Translations under genes and position numbers: made by a program
In this document: piece after piece, positions 42,271-52,062 of the stretch
Position numbering within the stretch: position 1 is the stretch's first letter
Layout of the letters: each line of letters begins with the position of its first letter
Origin: JBMOUD01 sp049319665
GTDB lineage: Bacteria; Pseudomonadota; Gammaproteobacteria; Enterobacterales; Enterobacteriaceae
Reading direction: 5' to 3'
DNA length: 64,000 nt
NCBI RefSeq assembly: GCF_049319665.1
Contig: NZ_JBMOUD010000005.1
Span: forward strand, 62,001-126,000
Notes under the pieces: model-generated
The model's database searches: none
Seen by the model: the letters and a program-made list of their open reading frames with translations, nothing else
What the model was told of the DNA's origin: nothing

Positions 42271-43995
42271 CTACATTTGCAAATTGATGCTAAAACCGGC
42301 TGTCGCCCCCGAAGTATGGAAGCTGTCTGGCTTATGAAGCGGAACGCCGGCAAACAAGTCATAACTAACGTGTTGTAATATTGCGCCGCGCACACCAAGC
42401 ACACTGCCCGCCAGCTGTCGTCCAGCCAGATAACGAGTACCGGGCCCATCTACACGACCATAATCCGCCCCTAAATAGAGTTCATGTCCGCTCGATAACA
42501 CGTTCCACGCCAATTCATTACGCCAAATCAGCCCTTTTTCACCCGATAAACTCTGTTCGCCGTCAAATCCGCGGACAGTGTAACGCCCGGCAATAGCCAA
42601 ACGATCTTGTGGCGTCAGCGGATGATTGCTCCATTGCCCACGTAAACTGGTGTAATAGCGCCAGGATTGCGCGGCCCATGGCAAAGGCCGGTTAAAGCTG
42701 ATATCCCCCATTAAGATGCTCGGACGTGAAGAGCCACCATGATAGGCCTCTTCAGGTGCAGGTAACGCGCCGAAAGCACCGGTGCCGCGTCGCCAGGTGA
42801 TATTGGCATCAAGCACGCTACTGCCTAAATAGCTATGTTGAGAAAGTCCTATCTCCCACCCAGCGGTGCGTCGATGTTGCTGGTCGATGCTCACATCGTT
42901 GACAGCATTGGTTGAATGACGGCGATAGACGCTCATATTAAGTGTCGTTTTATGAGCCTGATTACGGAATAACAGACGGGAGGCGGTAAGCTTTGCATTC
43001 TGGCTTTTACCACTATAGGTCAGTGGCTCATTGGCATTAGCGATCTGCTGGTGATAATCGTAGTTGTTATAGTTAGCAGAAAAAAGCCAATATCCCATCG
43101 GGATGGTGTAGTTCACCGTATTGGAGCGGTTGGCAAACGGCCCATGTTGGAACATGTTTTTGCCGACATTAACGTAGAACAGATCGTTCTGCGCAAAAGG
43201 AGAATCAATCGACAAGGTGGCAGAGCCCAGATATTTACCGGTACTTTTAGAGCCACTATCATCAAGACCCAGACTAAGATGAAAAGGACGACTTTCTTTC
43301 CACACAATAACTAAATCACTAGTCGCATCCTGTTTTCCTGGGACAATTTGAATATCAGCATCAACATTAGGAACACGTTTAAAGTTCTCTAACGCTTGTT
43401 CAATATCTCTTAAATTGAGAATATCACCAGACTTAGCAGGCACCGCATTCCAGAGTCTGGCGCGATAAGAAACCGGCTCTGCAAAACGAACGTTTTCAAT
43501 CCGACCGGGTTGTAAGGTCAACGTGAATATCCCTTTGGTGAGATCTTGCTCCTGCGCCATCACCCGTGTAGTGACGTAGCCTTTCTCTAAAATGGCATTT
43601 TGTACTTTATTAATCACCAGCATGATCCCCTGCGCGCCTAAGCAGCGGCCTTTCGCACTGTCTGCAGCGTTAAGCGCCCATAGGAAACGATTAGCGGAGT
43701 CACCTTGTAATTGCAGGGTATTAATCTTAAAACAAGGGGATTCATTGGGTGGATAATCAGGCAATGAAACATCAGGCCGGGCAAGGCGAATATCTGTTTT
43801 TGGTGTGTTTTGTTGCTGTAAAGCTCTTTCCCTTTCCTGTTGACGTATTTGTTCTTGGGCATCGATTGCTGCTGCGCCTTTTTCTGCTGGCGATGGAAGG
43901 CTTTCAGCTAACAGCGGAGTAATTGGCTGTACACACAGACAGAATAAACTGGCTTTAAAAAGCAGAGCTAACTGATTGCTATAACTGCGAAACAT
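42271..43995 (-). CDS. cdiB: CdiB outer-membrane TpsB transporter
   Basis: CdiB is the Omp85-superfamily pore that exports CdiA. From the ATG at 43995 (MFRSYSNQLALLF, behind AGGATACAGGG) it has 574 residues. Visible are a signal peptide ending PLLA|ES, a Gln/Arg-rich plug helix, two POTRA domains (including GYVTTRVMAQEQDLTKGIFTL split across the second) and a beta-barrel with VRGFDGE, typical of ShlB/FhaC proteins. The C-terminus ends FSINLQM. The frame extends 16 codons upstream without a better start. cdiA follows after 70 bp. Confidence 0.94.
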   Translation of the reverse strand: MFRSYSNQLALLFKASLFCLCVQPITPLLAESLPSPAEKGAAAIDAQEQIRQQERERALQQQNTPKTDIRLARPDVSLPDYPPNESPCFKINTLQLQGDSANRFLWALNAADSAKGRCLGAQGIMLVINKVQNAILEKGYVTTRVMAQEQDLTKGIFTLTLQPGRIENVRFAEPVSYRARLWNAVPAKSGDILNLRDIEQALENFKRVPNVDADIQIVPGKQDATSDLVIVWKESRPFHLSLGLDDSGSKSTGKYLGSATLSIDSPFAQNDLFYVNVGKNMFQHGPFANRSNTVNYTIPMGYWLFSANYNNYDYHQQIANANEPLTYSGKSQNAKLTASRLLFRNQAHKTTLNMSVYRRHSTNAVNDVSIDQQHRRTAGWEIGLSQHSYLGSSVLDANITWRRGTGAFGALPAPEEAYHGGSSRPSILMGDISFNRPLPWAAQSWRYYTSLRGQWSNHPLTPQDRLAIAGRYTVRGFDGEQSLSGEKGLIWRNELAWNVLSSGHELYLGADYGRVDGPGTRYLAGRQLAGSVLGVRGAILQHVSYDLFAGVPLHKPDSFHTSGATAGFSINLQM

Positions 43996-44528
43996 CCCTG
44001 TATCCTTTAATAGACTTAAATTAAAGGAAATAGCGATACTCAATAAACCCCAGTTGCGTACGGTTATATATTAAAGAGAGTCTATAGTTCTGCATTCTGA
44101 AGTATTATAAGTATATCTACTCAATAAACCTTGAGATACAGACAGGCCGCAAGTATTGGCCTCAACGGTGTAACGCCCTTGAATAGGCCGAGTGAGACAG
44201 CCAATAATCATACAACTTGAAGCATAACGAATATATTGTGGATAGAAGGACTACGGCCATATTATTGCCGTTGAATATCCATCACGCTATTTCCATAAGT
44301 AAACATCCAATGCCCACACACTATTTTATATCTGAAAAAAACAGTACGTATAAATACAGACGGTGAAGAAATAAGCTCTAATTATGAACATTTGTAAACA
44401 AAGGTCAAGATATTTTATTTTGTGCAACAGAGATGTGATATATGAAAAATGTAATTTATTAATTTATTAATTTATTAATGCACTTAGCAATTTTAAAAGA
44501 CCTATAGGCTTATTTTCTTTTATTGAGT
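43996..44528. other. AT-rich gap upstream of cdiB
   Basis: No gene is seen in these 533 bp. The region is AT-rich, contains a short (AATTTATT)-type triplication at about 44453-44479, and must hold the cdiBAI promoter. I could not single out convincing -35 and -10 elements. Confidence 0.5.
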
Positions 44529-45743
44529 TCATAGCCCGCCGTGCGTCAATGTTTCCCAAGCATAATGGAAACGGCCTGGCGAGGAGAGATCGGTGCTTTT
44601 CATCCAGCGAGTAGTATTGGGGAGCGAGAGCTTTTCTTGTCGGGCATAGTGGTTATAGCCAATAAATAATGTACCGGTGAATCCACCTAATCGACTGATT
44701 TTGTTTGAGCATAATCCATCAGGAATCACTGGATGCGCGCTGTCCAACGGGGCGTTGAACTCCATGGCGGCGATCAGCCGTTGGCGGCCCTCTTTGTAGA
44801 GATCCGTGCCCTGAATACGGGCGATTTCTGCCATATCAATAAAGGCGGCCAGCCCATAAGCAGAATGCTCAAGGTCGCGGCAGGTTTCCTGAATTTGGCC
44901 GTTAAAGAAGGTGCCTTGCTTCTGCCCCGACCAGTAGTTTTCTCTCTGTGCGGTGGTGTGTAATTTAGGGCAATCGGCAACGGTCTTAGGCATATCGCCA
45001 TCTTGTGACAGATAGATATAAGCGGGTAACTCTTGTCGCCAACGTTGCAGCGCCTCGTTATACATGGACTGGTTATCGCTAAAGATAGCAATATTCATTT
45101 TGGCTTCGCTGATAGTAGCCAGCCAATTGCCAAAGTAACAACGCGTATCCTGACTATTGATGCTGGCGATATATTGCGTGCTCAGCATTGTCTTGAATTT
45201 ATCAATGTCGCTATTGGACCAACCAGAATAGGTGGCGCGAATAATCTCCGCCGCTTTGGGCCACATGGCCCCCGTCCAGGCAGCCTGTAATGCCCGGTTG
45301 CTATTGGTGTGGCCTTGTTTCAGGGTATTCGCCCACGCGTTCATGATGTTAACGGCGTTTTTGGCGTAGGTTTGATTGCCGGTCATCATCCACAGCAGTG
45401 CCTGGCTGTATGCCGCTCTGGCGTCTTTACGTTCCACCGCACAAGCAGGATTGGGAGGCGTGCCATCCCGTGGGCCGCAATCTATTACTGACCAATCCGC
45501 CTGTGGCTGGTAGGTCAGACTGCCGGTCGGGTCATGTTGGAGACGTTCAAAAGCCGATTTCCACGGCTGCTCACCGGCAGCGACTTTGGCTTTTACCGCC
45601 CGTAAGCTGGAGGTGGTATTGATAATTCCGGGATGAACAAAAGCGAAACTGGCGGTAGAAGTAAGCAATCCGGCCAGCAAAATAACCGTCGACTGAATGG
45701 CCATGCTGCTTTTGGCTATCAATATTAATAGGTTTTTTAACAT
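44529..45743 (-). CDS. Secreted alginate-lyase-family protein
   Basis: The 404-residue protein has a signal peptide ending ASFA|FVHPG and then an all-alpha domain of the alginate lyase (AlgL, PL5-like) superfamily, with NRALQAAWTGAMWPKAAEI and a central region with NWLATISEAKMNIAIF. The fold suggests a periplasmic or secreted polysaccharide lyase. The substrate is unknown and no alginate genes are nearby. I use the ATG at 45743, while TTG at 45758 would add five residues. It lies between yacL and the CDI island, where E. coli has nothing. Confidence 0.75.
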   Translation of the reverse strand: MLKNLLILIAKSSMAIQSTVILLAGLLTSTASFAFVHPGIINTTSSLRAVKAKVAAGEQPWKSAFERLQHDPTGSLTYQPQADWSVIDCGPRDGTPPNPACAVERKDARAAYSQALLWMMTGNQTYAKNAVNIMNAWANTLKQGHTNSNRALQAAWTGAMWPKAAEIIRATYSGWSNSDIDKFKTMLSTQYIASINSQDTRCYFGNWLATISEAKMNIAIFSDNQSMYNEALQRWRQELPAYIYLSQDGDMPKTVADCPKLHTTAQRENYWSGQKQGTFFNGQIQETCRDLEHSAYGLAAFIDMAEIARIQGTDLYKEGRQRLIAAMEFNAPLDSAHPVIPDGLCSNKISRLGGFTGTLFIGYNHYARQEKLSLPNTTRWMKSTDLSSPGRFHYAWETLTHGGL

Positions 45744-45777
45744 GTTATTTGCTGCCAATCAGGTGATAGAAACGCGC

Positions 45778-46143
45778 TTAGCGGTAAGTACTCACAAAGG
45801 CGCGGTATTTACTCAGTACCAGTAGAAAATCTTCAATGCCGCAGAACGACAGGCTCTCTTCGTCGTAATAGCTCATGCCTTCTTCGATCTCGTCGCCGTC
45901 GAATTCTAACTGGTTGGCTCGGATCATCACTTCTTCACCATCGAGCCACAGCGTGTATTCTTTGCCTTCTAGCTGCCAGCTGCGCTCGCTGCCTTTTAAC
46001 TCGGTGGCGGCGGCCTCGACCTTATCCAGTACCGAGAAATCTCCGGCTACTTCTTCATTTAACCAATGGCCAATGACTTCATGGCCCATAGAGAAACGAA
46101 CCTGCACCTTGCCAGTGATATCACGCAGAAAATCGTAGTCCAT
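45778..46143 (-). CDS. yacL: YacL, UPF0231 family protein
   Basis: The 121-residue acidic protein matches E. coli YacL throughout (MDYDFLRDITGK, FSMGHEVIGHWLNEEV, MSYYDEESL). Its function is unknown. GGAGATGAGA precedes the ATG. It lies downstream of acnB in the same direction, separated by a terminator, as in E. coli. Confidence 0.95.
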   Translation of the reverse strand: MDYDFLRDITGKVQVRFSMGHEVIGHWLNEEVAGDFSVLDKVEAAATELKGSERSWQLEGKEYTLWLDGEEVMIRANQLEFDGDEIEEGMSYYDEESLSFCGIEDFLLVLSKYRAFVSTYR

Positions 46144-46205
46144 TGTCTCATCTCCGATAAGCGAATCTTGTTAGCGATACCCGCATCTGGACAAATGGCA
46201 GGCAA

Positions 46206-46230
46206 TAAAAAAGGAGGCCGAAGCCTCCTT
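46206..46230 (-). terminator. acnB terminator
   Basis: AAGGAGGC pairs with GCCTCCTT around the tetraloop CGAA, and the minus strand continues into TTTTTT. It lies 27 bp after the acnB stop. Confidence 0.88.
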
Positions 46231-46257
46231 GTCTTTCAATGGCGCAAATATAGCGAT

Positions 46258-48855
46258 TTACACCGCAGTTTGGAAGATCACGCCATCGGCTTTTTCAGTG
46301 TACTCAGGCAGCTTGTCGAAGTTCAGATAACGGTAGGTATCTACCGCGGTCTTATCAACTTGCGCCATGTATCCTTGGTACTCTTCTGGCGTTGGCAAGC
46401 GTCCCAGCAGGGAAGCAACTGCAGCCAGTTCAGCAGAGGCCAGATACACGTTAGCGCCTGTACCTAAACGGTTAGGGAAGTTACGCGTTGAGGTTGATAC
46501 CACGGTTGCGCCGTCAGCAACACGCGCCTGGTTACCCATGCACAGTGAACAACCTGGGATCTCAATACGCGCACCGCTCTTACCAAAGACGCTGTAGTAA
46601 CCTTCTTCAGTCAACTGAGCGGCGTCCATTTTAGTTGGTGGCGCAACCCAAAGGCGAGTTGGCAACTGGCCTTTATGGCTATCAAGCAGTTTACCTGCCG
46701 CACGGAAGTGACCGATGTTGGTCATGCAAGAACCGATGAATACTTCGTCGATTTTGCTGTTCTGCACGGTAGACAGCAGACGCGCGTCATCTGGATCGTT
46801 TGGTGCACAAAGAATTGGCTCTTTGATGTCAGCCAGATCGATTTCGATCACTGCGGCGTACTCTGCATCGGCATCGCCTTCCAGCAGTTTAGGATCCGCC
46901 AACCAAGACTCCATCCCTTTGATACGACGCTCGATGGTACGACGATCGCCGTAGCCTTCAGAGATCATCCATTTCAGCAGGACAATGTTGGAGTTCAGGT
47001 ATTCGGTAATCGGCGCTTGGTCGAGCTTGATGGTACAACCCGCGGCAGAACGTTCAGCAGAGGCATCCGCCAGTTCAAACGCTTGTTCTACTTTCAGCTC
47101 TGGCAAGCCTTCGATTTCCAGAATGCGGCCAGAGAAGATGTTTTTCTTACCTTTCTTCTCAACAGTCAGCAGGCCTTCCTGAATTGCGTAGTAAGGGATG
47201 GCATGAACCAGGTCACGTAAGGTGATCCCCGGCTGCATTTTACCTTTGAAACGCACCAGTACAGATTCTGGCATATCCAGTGGCATGACGCCGGTTGCCG
47301 CCGCAAAGGCGACCAGACCAGAACCTGCCGGGAAGGAGATCCCGATTGGGAAACGAGTATGGGAGTCACCGCCGGTACCTACGGTGTCTGGCAGCAACAT
47401 ACGGTTCAACCATGAGTGGATGATGCCGTCGCCCGGACGCAGAGAAACCCCGCCACGGTTCATAATGAAGTCTGGCAGCGTGTGGTGAGTGGTCACGTCA
47501 ACCGGCTTAGGATAAGCGGCGGTATGACAGAATGACTGCATCACCAAATCAGCAGAGAAGCCCAGACAAGCCAAGTCTTTCAGCTCATCGCGGGTCATTG
47601 GGCCAGTGGTATCCTGAGAACCAACAGAGGTCATCTTAGGTTCGCAGTATTCTCCTGGACGCACGCCAGCTACGCCACAAGCGCGGCCAACCATTTTCTG
47701 TGCCAATGAGAAGCCTTTGTTGCTTGCCGCAACAGGCTTAGCAATACGGAATACTTCGCTTTGTGGCAGTTTCAACGATTCACGGGCTTTCGTGGTTAAA
47801 CCACGGCCGATAATCAATGGAATACGGCCACCGGCGCGAACTTCATCCAACAAGACGTCGGTTTTCAGCTCGAAAGTGGCGATCACTGCATCGGTGTCGT
47901 GGTTACGCACTTCGCCTTTGTATGGATAGATGTCGATAACATCACCCATATTCAGGTTAGAAACGTCCACTTCGATTGGCAATGCACCGGCATCTTCCAT
48001 GGTGTTGAAGAAGATTGGCGCAATTTTACCACCGAGCACCACGCCGCCGCCGCGCTTGTTTGGCACATGAGGGATATCATCGCCCATGAACCACAGCACG
48101 GAGTTAGTCGCAGATTTACGAGAAGAACCGGTACCCACAACGTCACCAACATAAGCCAGAGGGAAGCCTTTCTTGTTCAGCTCTTCGATCTGTTTGATTG
48201 GGCCAACAACGCCTGGTTGATCTGGGTTAATACCTTCACGTTCACTTTTCAACATCGCCAGTGCGTGCAGTGGGATATCTGGACGGGACCAGGCATCCGG
48301 TGCAGGCGACAGATCGTCGGTGTTGGTTTCGCCGGTCACTTTAAATACAGTGACGGTGATTTTCTCGGCCAATTCCGGGCGAGAAAGATACCATTCGGCA
48401 TCGGCCCAGGATTGCAGAATTTGTTTAGCGTAGGTATTGCCCGCCTGTGCTTTCTCTTCGACATCATAGAAGTTGTCAAACATCAGCAGAGTGTGCGACA
48501 AGGCTTTAGCGGCAGTTGCTGCCAGCTTCTCGTCTTCCAACGCTTCGATTAAAGGATGAATGTTGTAACCGCCCTGCATTGTACCCAACAGTTCAATGGC
48601 TTTTTCAGGGGTGACAAGTGGGGAAGTGGTTTCGCCTTTGGCGACAGCAGCCAGGAATCCGGCTTTAACATAGGCGGCTTCATCGACGCCAGGGGGTACA
48701 CGGTTGATCAGCAGGTCCAACAGGACGTCTTCTTCACCTTTCGGTGGATTTTTCAGGGATTCAACCAGACCGGCCATTTGTGAAGCATCGAGTGGCTTAG
48801 GGACGATGCCCTCAGCAGCACGCTCGGCTACGTGCTTACGGTATTCTTCTAGCAC
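46258..48855 (-). CDS. acnB: Bifunctional aconitate hydratase 2 / 2-methylisocitrate dehydratase
   Basis: AcnB isomerises citrate to isocitrate in the TCA cycle, and its apo form binds mRNA. The start chosen is GTG at 48855, read as MLEEYRKHVAER, giving 865 residues exactly as in E. coli. The GAGGAGAG just before it is a good ribosome-binding site. The open frame could start at 48879, but its first codons would then include that site. Present are the HEAT-like domain, the swivel domain and [4Fe-4S] ligands in GSCMTNIGHFR and CSLCMGNQ. Confidence 0.96.
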   Translation of the reverse strand: MLEEYRKHVAERAAEGIVPKPLDASQMAGLVESLKNPPKGEEDVLLDLLINRVPPGVDEAAYVKAGFLAAVAKGETTSPLVTPEKAIELLGTMQGGYNIHPLIEALEDEKLAATAAKALSHTLLMFDNFYDVEEKAQAGNTYAKQILQSWADAEWYLSRPELAEKITVTVFKVTGETNTDDLSPAPDAWSRPDIPLHALAMLKSEREGINPDQPGVVGPIKQIEELNKKGFPLAYVGDVVGTGSSRKSATNSVLWFMGDDIPHVPNKRGGGVVLGGKIAPIFFNTMEDAGALPIEVDVSNLNMGDVIDIYPYKGEVRNHDTDAVIATFELKTDVLLDEVRAGGRIPLIIGRGLTTKARESLKLPQSEVFRIAKPVAASNKGFSLAQKMVGRACGVAGVRPGEYCEPKMTSVGSQDTTGPMTRDELKDLACLGFSADLVMQSFCHTAAYPKPVDVTTHHTLPDFIMNRGGVSLRPGDGIIHSWLNRMLLPDTVGTGGDSHTRFPIGISFPAGSGLVAFAAATGVMPLDMPESVLVRFKGKMQPGITLRDLVHAIPYYAIQEGLLTVEKKGKKNIFSGRILEIEGLPELKVEQAFELADASAERSAAGCTIKLDQAPITEYLNSNIVLLKWMISEGYGDRRTIERRIKGMESWLADPKLLEGDADAEYAAVIEIDLADIKEPILCAPNDPDDARLLSTVQNSKIDEVFIGSCMTNIGHFRAAGKLLDSHKGQLPTRLWVAPPTKMDAAQLTEEGYYSVFGKSGARIEIPGCSLCMGNQARVADGATVVSTSTRNFPNRLGTGANVYLASAELAAVASLLGRLPTPEEYQGYMAQVDKTAVDTYRYLNFDKLPEYTEKADGVIFQTAV

Positions 48856-49308
48856 GACTCTCTCCTCGCTCATTGTCATTTATTATGTCTTGCTTCCATC
48901 ATCAAGCCGGATGAAACCTGTAGGTCGTAGAGGGTTTTCAGGCGGTTGATCGCCGGGCAACTGCAGATAGGTCACAGTCTTGATGCTAAGACAGCAGCGC
49001 AAAGGACAGCGCCCGGGTGAACGGAGCCAGCATAGCAGGATTTCTGCTAGTTGTTAATTCGTTCACATAAAAGCAACATTAAATCTTTGCTGAATCGTTG
49101 CACGCAGAGTAATCACCTCCACTCTGTGACACTCACGCATAAAGATGGCGTATCGCGCCGCCCTTTTCACCTTTCAAGCACATCCTGCTAATCTGGCAAA
49201 TATGTCAAATCAACCAGTTAGGTAATTAAATATAATAAGTGTGTCCAAACTGGCCTATGACTTGCATCAACCCTACTGTTTTCTCATTCTTATAAGGCAA
49301 TAAAAATC
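48856..49308. other. Divergent promoter region, acnB and the GltI-like gene
   Basis: No gene is seen in these 453 bp. The region separates the leftward acnB from the rightward binding-protein gene and should hold both promoters. E. coli carries yacH near this spot, and no trace of it is seen. Confidence 0.5.
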
Positions 49309-50205
49309 ATGTCTCTGAATAAATTTCATAAAATTGCACTCTGTAGTCTTATTCTCTGTGGTTATGCGCATGCGGAAACCCTGACCGGTACCCTAAAAAA
49401 AATTGACGATCAGAATCTGATTACCGTCGGTTATCGCGAGTCTAATACCCCGTTCTCTTATAAAACAGACGGTGTGCAACCTATTGGTTACTCTCAGGAA
49501 TACTCCAACAAGATTGTTGACGCCATTAAAAAGCGTCTGCACAAAGATAATTTGACGGTTAAGTATATTTCGATCACTTCTCCAAATCGTATCCCGTTGT
49601 TAAGAAACGGTGTTTACGATTTTGAATGTGGTTCGACAACCAATAATCCAGAACGCCAACAACAGGTCGAGTTTTCTAACAGCATCTTTGTGATTGGTAC
49701 TCGTTTATTAGTAAACAAGAATTCAGGTATTCATGATTTCGCTGATCTAGCCGGTAAAGCAGTCTCCACCACCGGCGGGACCACATCTGAGATCATACTG
49801 AATAAAATGAATGCTGACAAAAAGATGCAAATGCGCATTATTAGTGCACAAGAAGGGGGAGCATCTGCGTTTTATACCCTGGAAACTGGACGCGCAGCTG
49901 CCTTTATGATGGATGATGCCCTGCTAGCCGGAGAGCGCGCTAAAGCACGCAAGCCGGGAGATTGGGATATTGTCGGCACACCGCAATCGCACGAAGCTTA
50001 CGGCTGTATGATGCGTAAGGACGACCCGCAATTTGCCAAGCTAGTCAACGACACCATTGCTGAGGCGCAAACCTCCGGTGAAGCAGAAAAATGGTATACA
50101 CGCTGGTTTACCCAACCTATTCCACCAAAAAATATGAATCTGAATTTTGCGCTATCTGACGATATGAAAGCATTGTTCAAGCATCCGAATAATCAGGCGC
50201 TGTGA
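49309..50205 (+). CDS. Lone GltI-like amino acid binding protein
   Basis: The 298-residue protein has a Sec signal peptide ending AHA|ETLTG and the type II periplasmic-binding fold of polar amino acid transporters. It is most like the glutamate/aspartate protein GltI (VGYRESNTPFSY, YDFECGSTTNN, AAFMMDDALLAG). No permease or ATPase genes are adjacent, so it must use a distant transporter or act in sensing. It is inserted between acnB and lpd. A shared terminator follows. Confidence 0.87.
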   Translation: MSLNKFHKIALCSLILCGYAHAETLTGTLKKIDDQNLITVGYRESNTPFSYKTDGVQPIGYSQEYSNKIVDAIKKRLHKDNLTVKYISITSPNRIPLLRNGVYDFECGSTTNNPERQQQVEFSNSIFVIGTRLLVNKNSGIHDFADLAGKAVSTTGGTTSEIILNKMNADKKMQMRIISAQEGGASAFYTLETGRAAAFMMDDALLAGERAKARKPGDWDIVGTPQSHEAYGCMMRKDDPQFAKLVNDTIAEAQTSGEAEKWYTRWFTQPIPPKNMNLNFALSDDMKALFKHPNNQAL

Positions 50206-50264
50206 TGATAAAACATATCCATCATGACAGTGATTGCTATGTGAAAGCATAAAATCAAACATAA

Positions 50265-50294
50265 AAAAACGGCACCTTTTCGGATGCCGTTTTT
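50265..50294. terminator. Bidirectional terminator, GltI-like gene and lpd
   Basis: AAAAACGGCA pairs with TGCCGTTTTT around a 10-base loop. A and T runs on both sides allow it to end the convergent plus-strand and minus-strand transcripts. Confidence 0.85.
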
Positions 50295-50330
50295 ATCGTC
50301 CAACCACTATCTTCTAACGACTAAGAAATA

Positions 50331-51755
50331 TTACTTTTTCTTAGCTTTAGGGTTAGGCAAGTCGGTGATGCTACCTTCGTAGATCTCGGCTGCCAGACCA
50401 ACAGATTCGTGCAGCGTTGGGTGAGCATGAATGGTCAATGCCAGGTCTTCTGCATCACAACCCATCTCGATTGCCAGGCCGATTTCGCCCAACAGTTCGC
50501 CGCCGTTGCTACCAACAATCGCACCACCGATAACACGGTGAGATTCTTTGTCGAAGATAAGCTTGGTGATACCTTCTGCGCAATCGGAAGCGATAGCACG
50601 GCCAGACGCCGCCCAAGGGAAGGTCGCAGTTTCGTAACTGATGCCTTTCTCTTTTGCTTCTTTCTCGGTCAGGCCAACCCAAGCAACTTCTGGCTCGGTG
50701 TAAGCAATCGATGGGATCACTTTCGGATCGAAGTAATGTTTCATGCCGGCGATAACTTCTGCTGCAACGTGACCTTCGTGCACACCTTTGTGTGCCAGCA
50801 TTGGCTGACCGACGATGTCGCCGATAGCAAAGATGTGAGGTACGTTAGTACGCAGTTGTTTGTCAACGTGGATGAAGCCACGGTCGTCAACTTCAACGCC
50901 AGCAGCGCCAGCATTCAGAGACTTACCGTTAGGTACGCGGCCGATAGCAACCAGTACCGCGTCATAACGCTGTGGTTCTGCCGGTGCTTTTTTACCTTCC
51001 ATTGTCACGTAGATGCCGTCTTCTTTGGCTTCTACCGCAGTGACTTTGGTTTCCAGCATCAGATTGAACTGCTTGCTGATTTTCTTGGTAAAGACTTTAA
51101 CCACGTCTTTATCAGCAGCCGGGATAACCTGGTCAAACATTTCTACCACGTCAATCTGTGAACCCAGCGCGTGATAAACGGTACCCATTTCCAGACCGAT
51201 GATACCACCGCCCATGACCAGCAGACGTTCTGGGACTGATTTCAGCTCCAGTGCATCTGTAGAGTCCCATACGCGTGGGTCTTCATGTGGAATGAATGGC
51301 AGATTGATTGGACGGGAACCCGCCGCAATGATCGCATTGTCGAAGGTGATAGTCGTTGGACCATTTTCGCCTTCCACAACCATAGTATTCGCGCCAGTAA
51401 ATTTGCCCAAGCCGTTAACGACTTTGACTTTACGGCCTTTTGCCATACCAGCCAGACCACCGGTCAGTTGGTTGATGACTTTTTCTTTCCAGAGACGGAC
51501 TTTATCAATGTCGGTTTTCGGCTCACCGAAAACGATGCCGTGCTCAGCCAAAGCTTTAGCTTCAGAAATCACTTTAGCAACGTGCAGCAGGGCTTTAGAA
51601 GGGATACAACCCACGTTCAGACATACGCCACCCAGGGTGGAATAACGCTCAACGATGATGGTTTCGAGACCTAAATCAGCGCAACGGAAAGCGGCAGAAT
51701 AACCAGCAGGACCAGCCCCAAGTACCACGACCTGAGTTTTAATTTCAGTACTCAT
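50331..51755 (-). CDS. lpd: Dihydrolipoyl dehydrogenase (E3)
   Basis: Lpd reoxidises lipoyl groups of pyruvate and 2-oxoglutarate dehydrogenases and the glycine cleavage system, passing electrons to NAD. The 474-residue protein matches E. coli Lpd in length. It has FAD-binding GAGPAGYSAA, the redox disulfide in GGVCLNVGCIPSK, NAD-binding GGGIIGLEMG and the catalytic HAHPTLHE. Of two adjacent ATG codons I use the second (51755), since AAGAGG is too close to the first. It lies downstream of aceF, after a terminator. Confidence 0.98.
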   Translation of the reverse strand: MSTEIKTQVVVLGAGPAGYSAAFRCADLGLETIIVERYSTLGGVCLNVGCIPSKALLHVAKVISEAKALAEHGIVFGEPKTDIDKVRLWKEKVINQLTGGLAGMAKGRKVKVVNGLGKFTGANTMVVEGENGPTTITFDNAIIAAGSRPINLPFIPHEDPRVWDSTDALELKSVPERLLVMGGGIIGLEMGTVYHALGSQIDVVEMFDQVIPAADKDVVKVFTKKISKQFNLMLETKVTAVEAKEDGIYVTMEGKKAPAEPQRYDAVLVAIGRVPNGKSLNAGAAGVEVDDRGFIHVDKQLRTNVPHIFAIGDIVGQPMLAHKGVHEGHVAAEVIAGMKHYFDPKVIPSIAYTEPEVAWVGLTEKEAKEKGISYETATFPWAASGRAIASDCAEGITKLIFDKESHRVIGGAIVGSNGGELLGEIGLAIEMGCDAEDLALTIHAHPTLHESVGLAAEIYEGSITDLPNPKAKKK

Positions 51756-52030
51756 CATGACCTCTTAATTGATTGTCCGGCGGGTCAGACGTCAATTTAA
51801 CGCGCGTCCATTTGCGAACGCAGTACGCAACGTCCTTCATCCACCGGGACGCATACACCGCGAGAAGTTTACAGAATTGTTAATAATCTGCAAACAAAGT
51901 TCGGGTGACCTGAGTCTCAACAATCTTGTCGACTCATGTAATAACAGCCAACAAGACACAAAAACTAGCTTATACCCGCTACCATTTGAGTGACAGGAGT
52001 AATCGCGCGATATCGAACCGGGACTAAAAA

Positions 52031-52056
52031 TAAGGCCGGCAAACTGGCCGGCCTTA
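52031..52056 (-). terminator. aceF terminator
   Basis: TAAGGCCGGC pairs perfectly with GCCGGCCTTA (10 bp) around AAACTG, followed on the minus strand by TTTTTAG. It separates aceEF from lpd, which should therefore also have its own promoter in the gap 51756-52030. No gene is seen there. Confidence 0.88.
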
Positions 52057-52062
52057 CCGAGA

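Noticed and set aside
48856..48879. ATG start for acnB eight codons upstream
   Set aside because: The added codons contain the GAGGAGAG ribosome-binding site of the GTG start, which gives the exact E. coli length and N-terminus.
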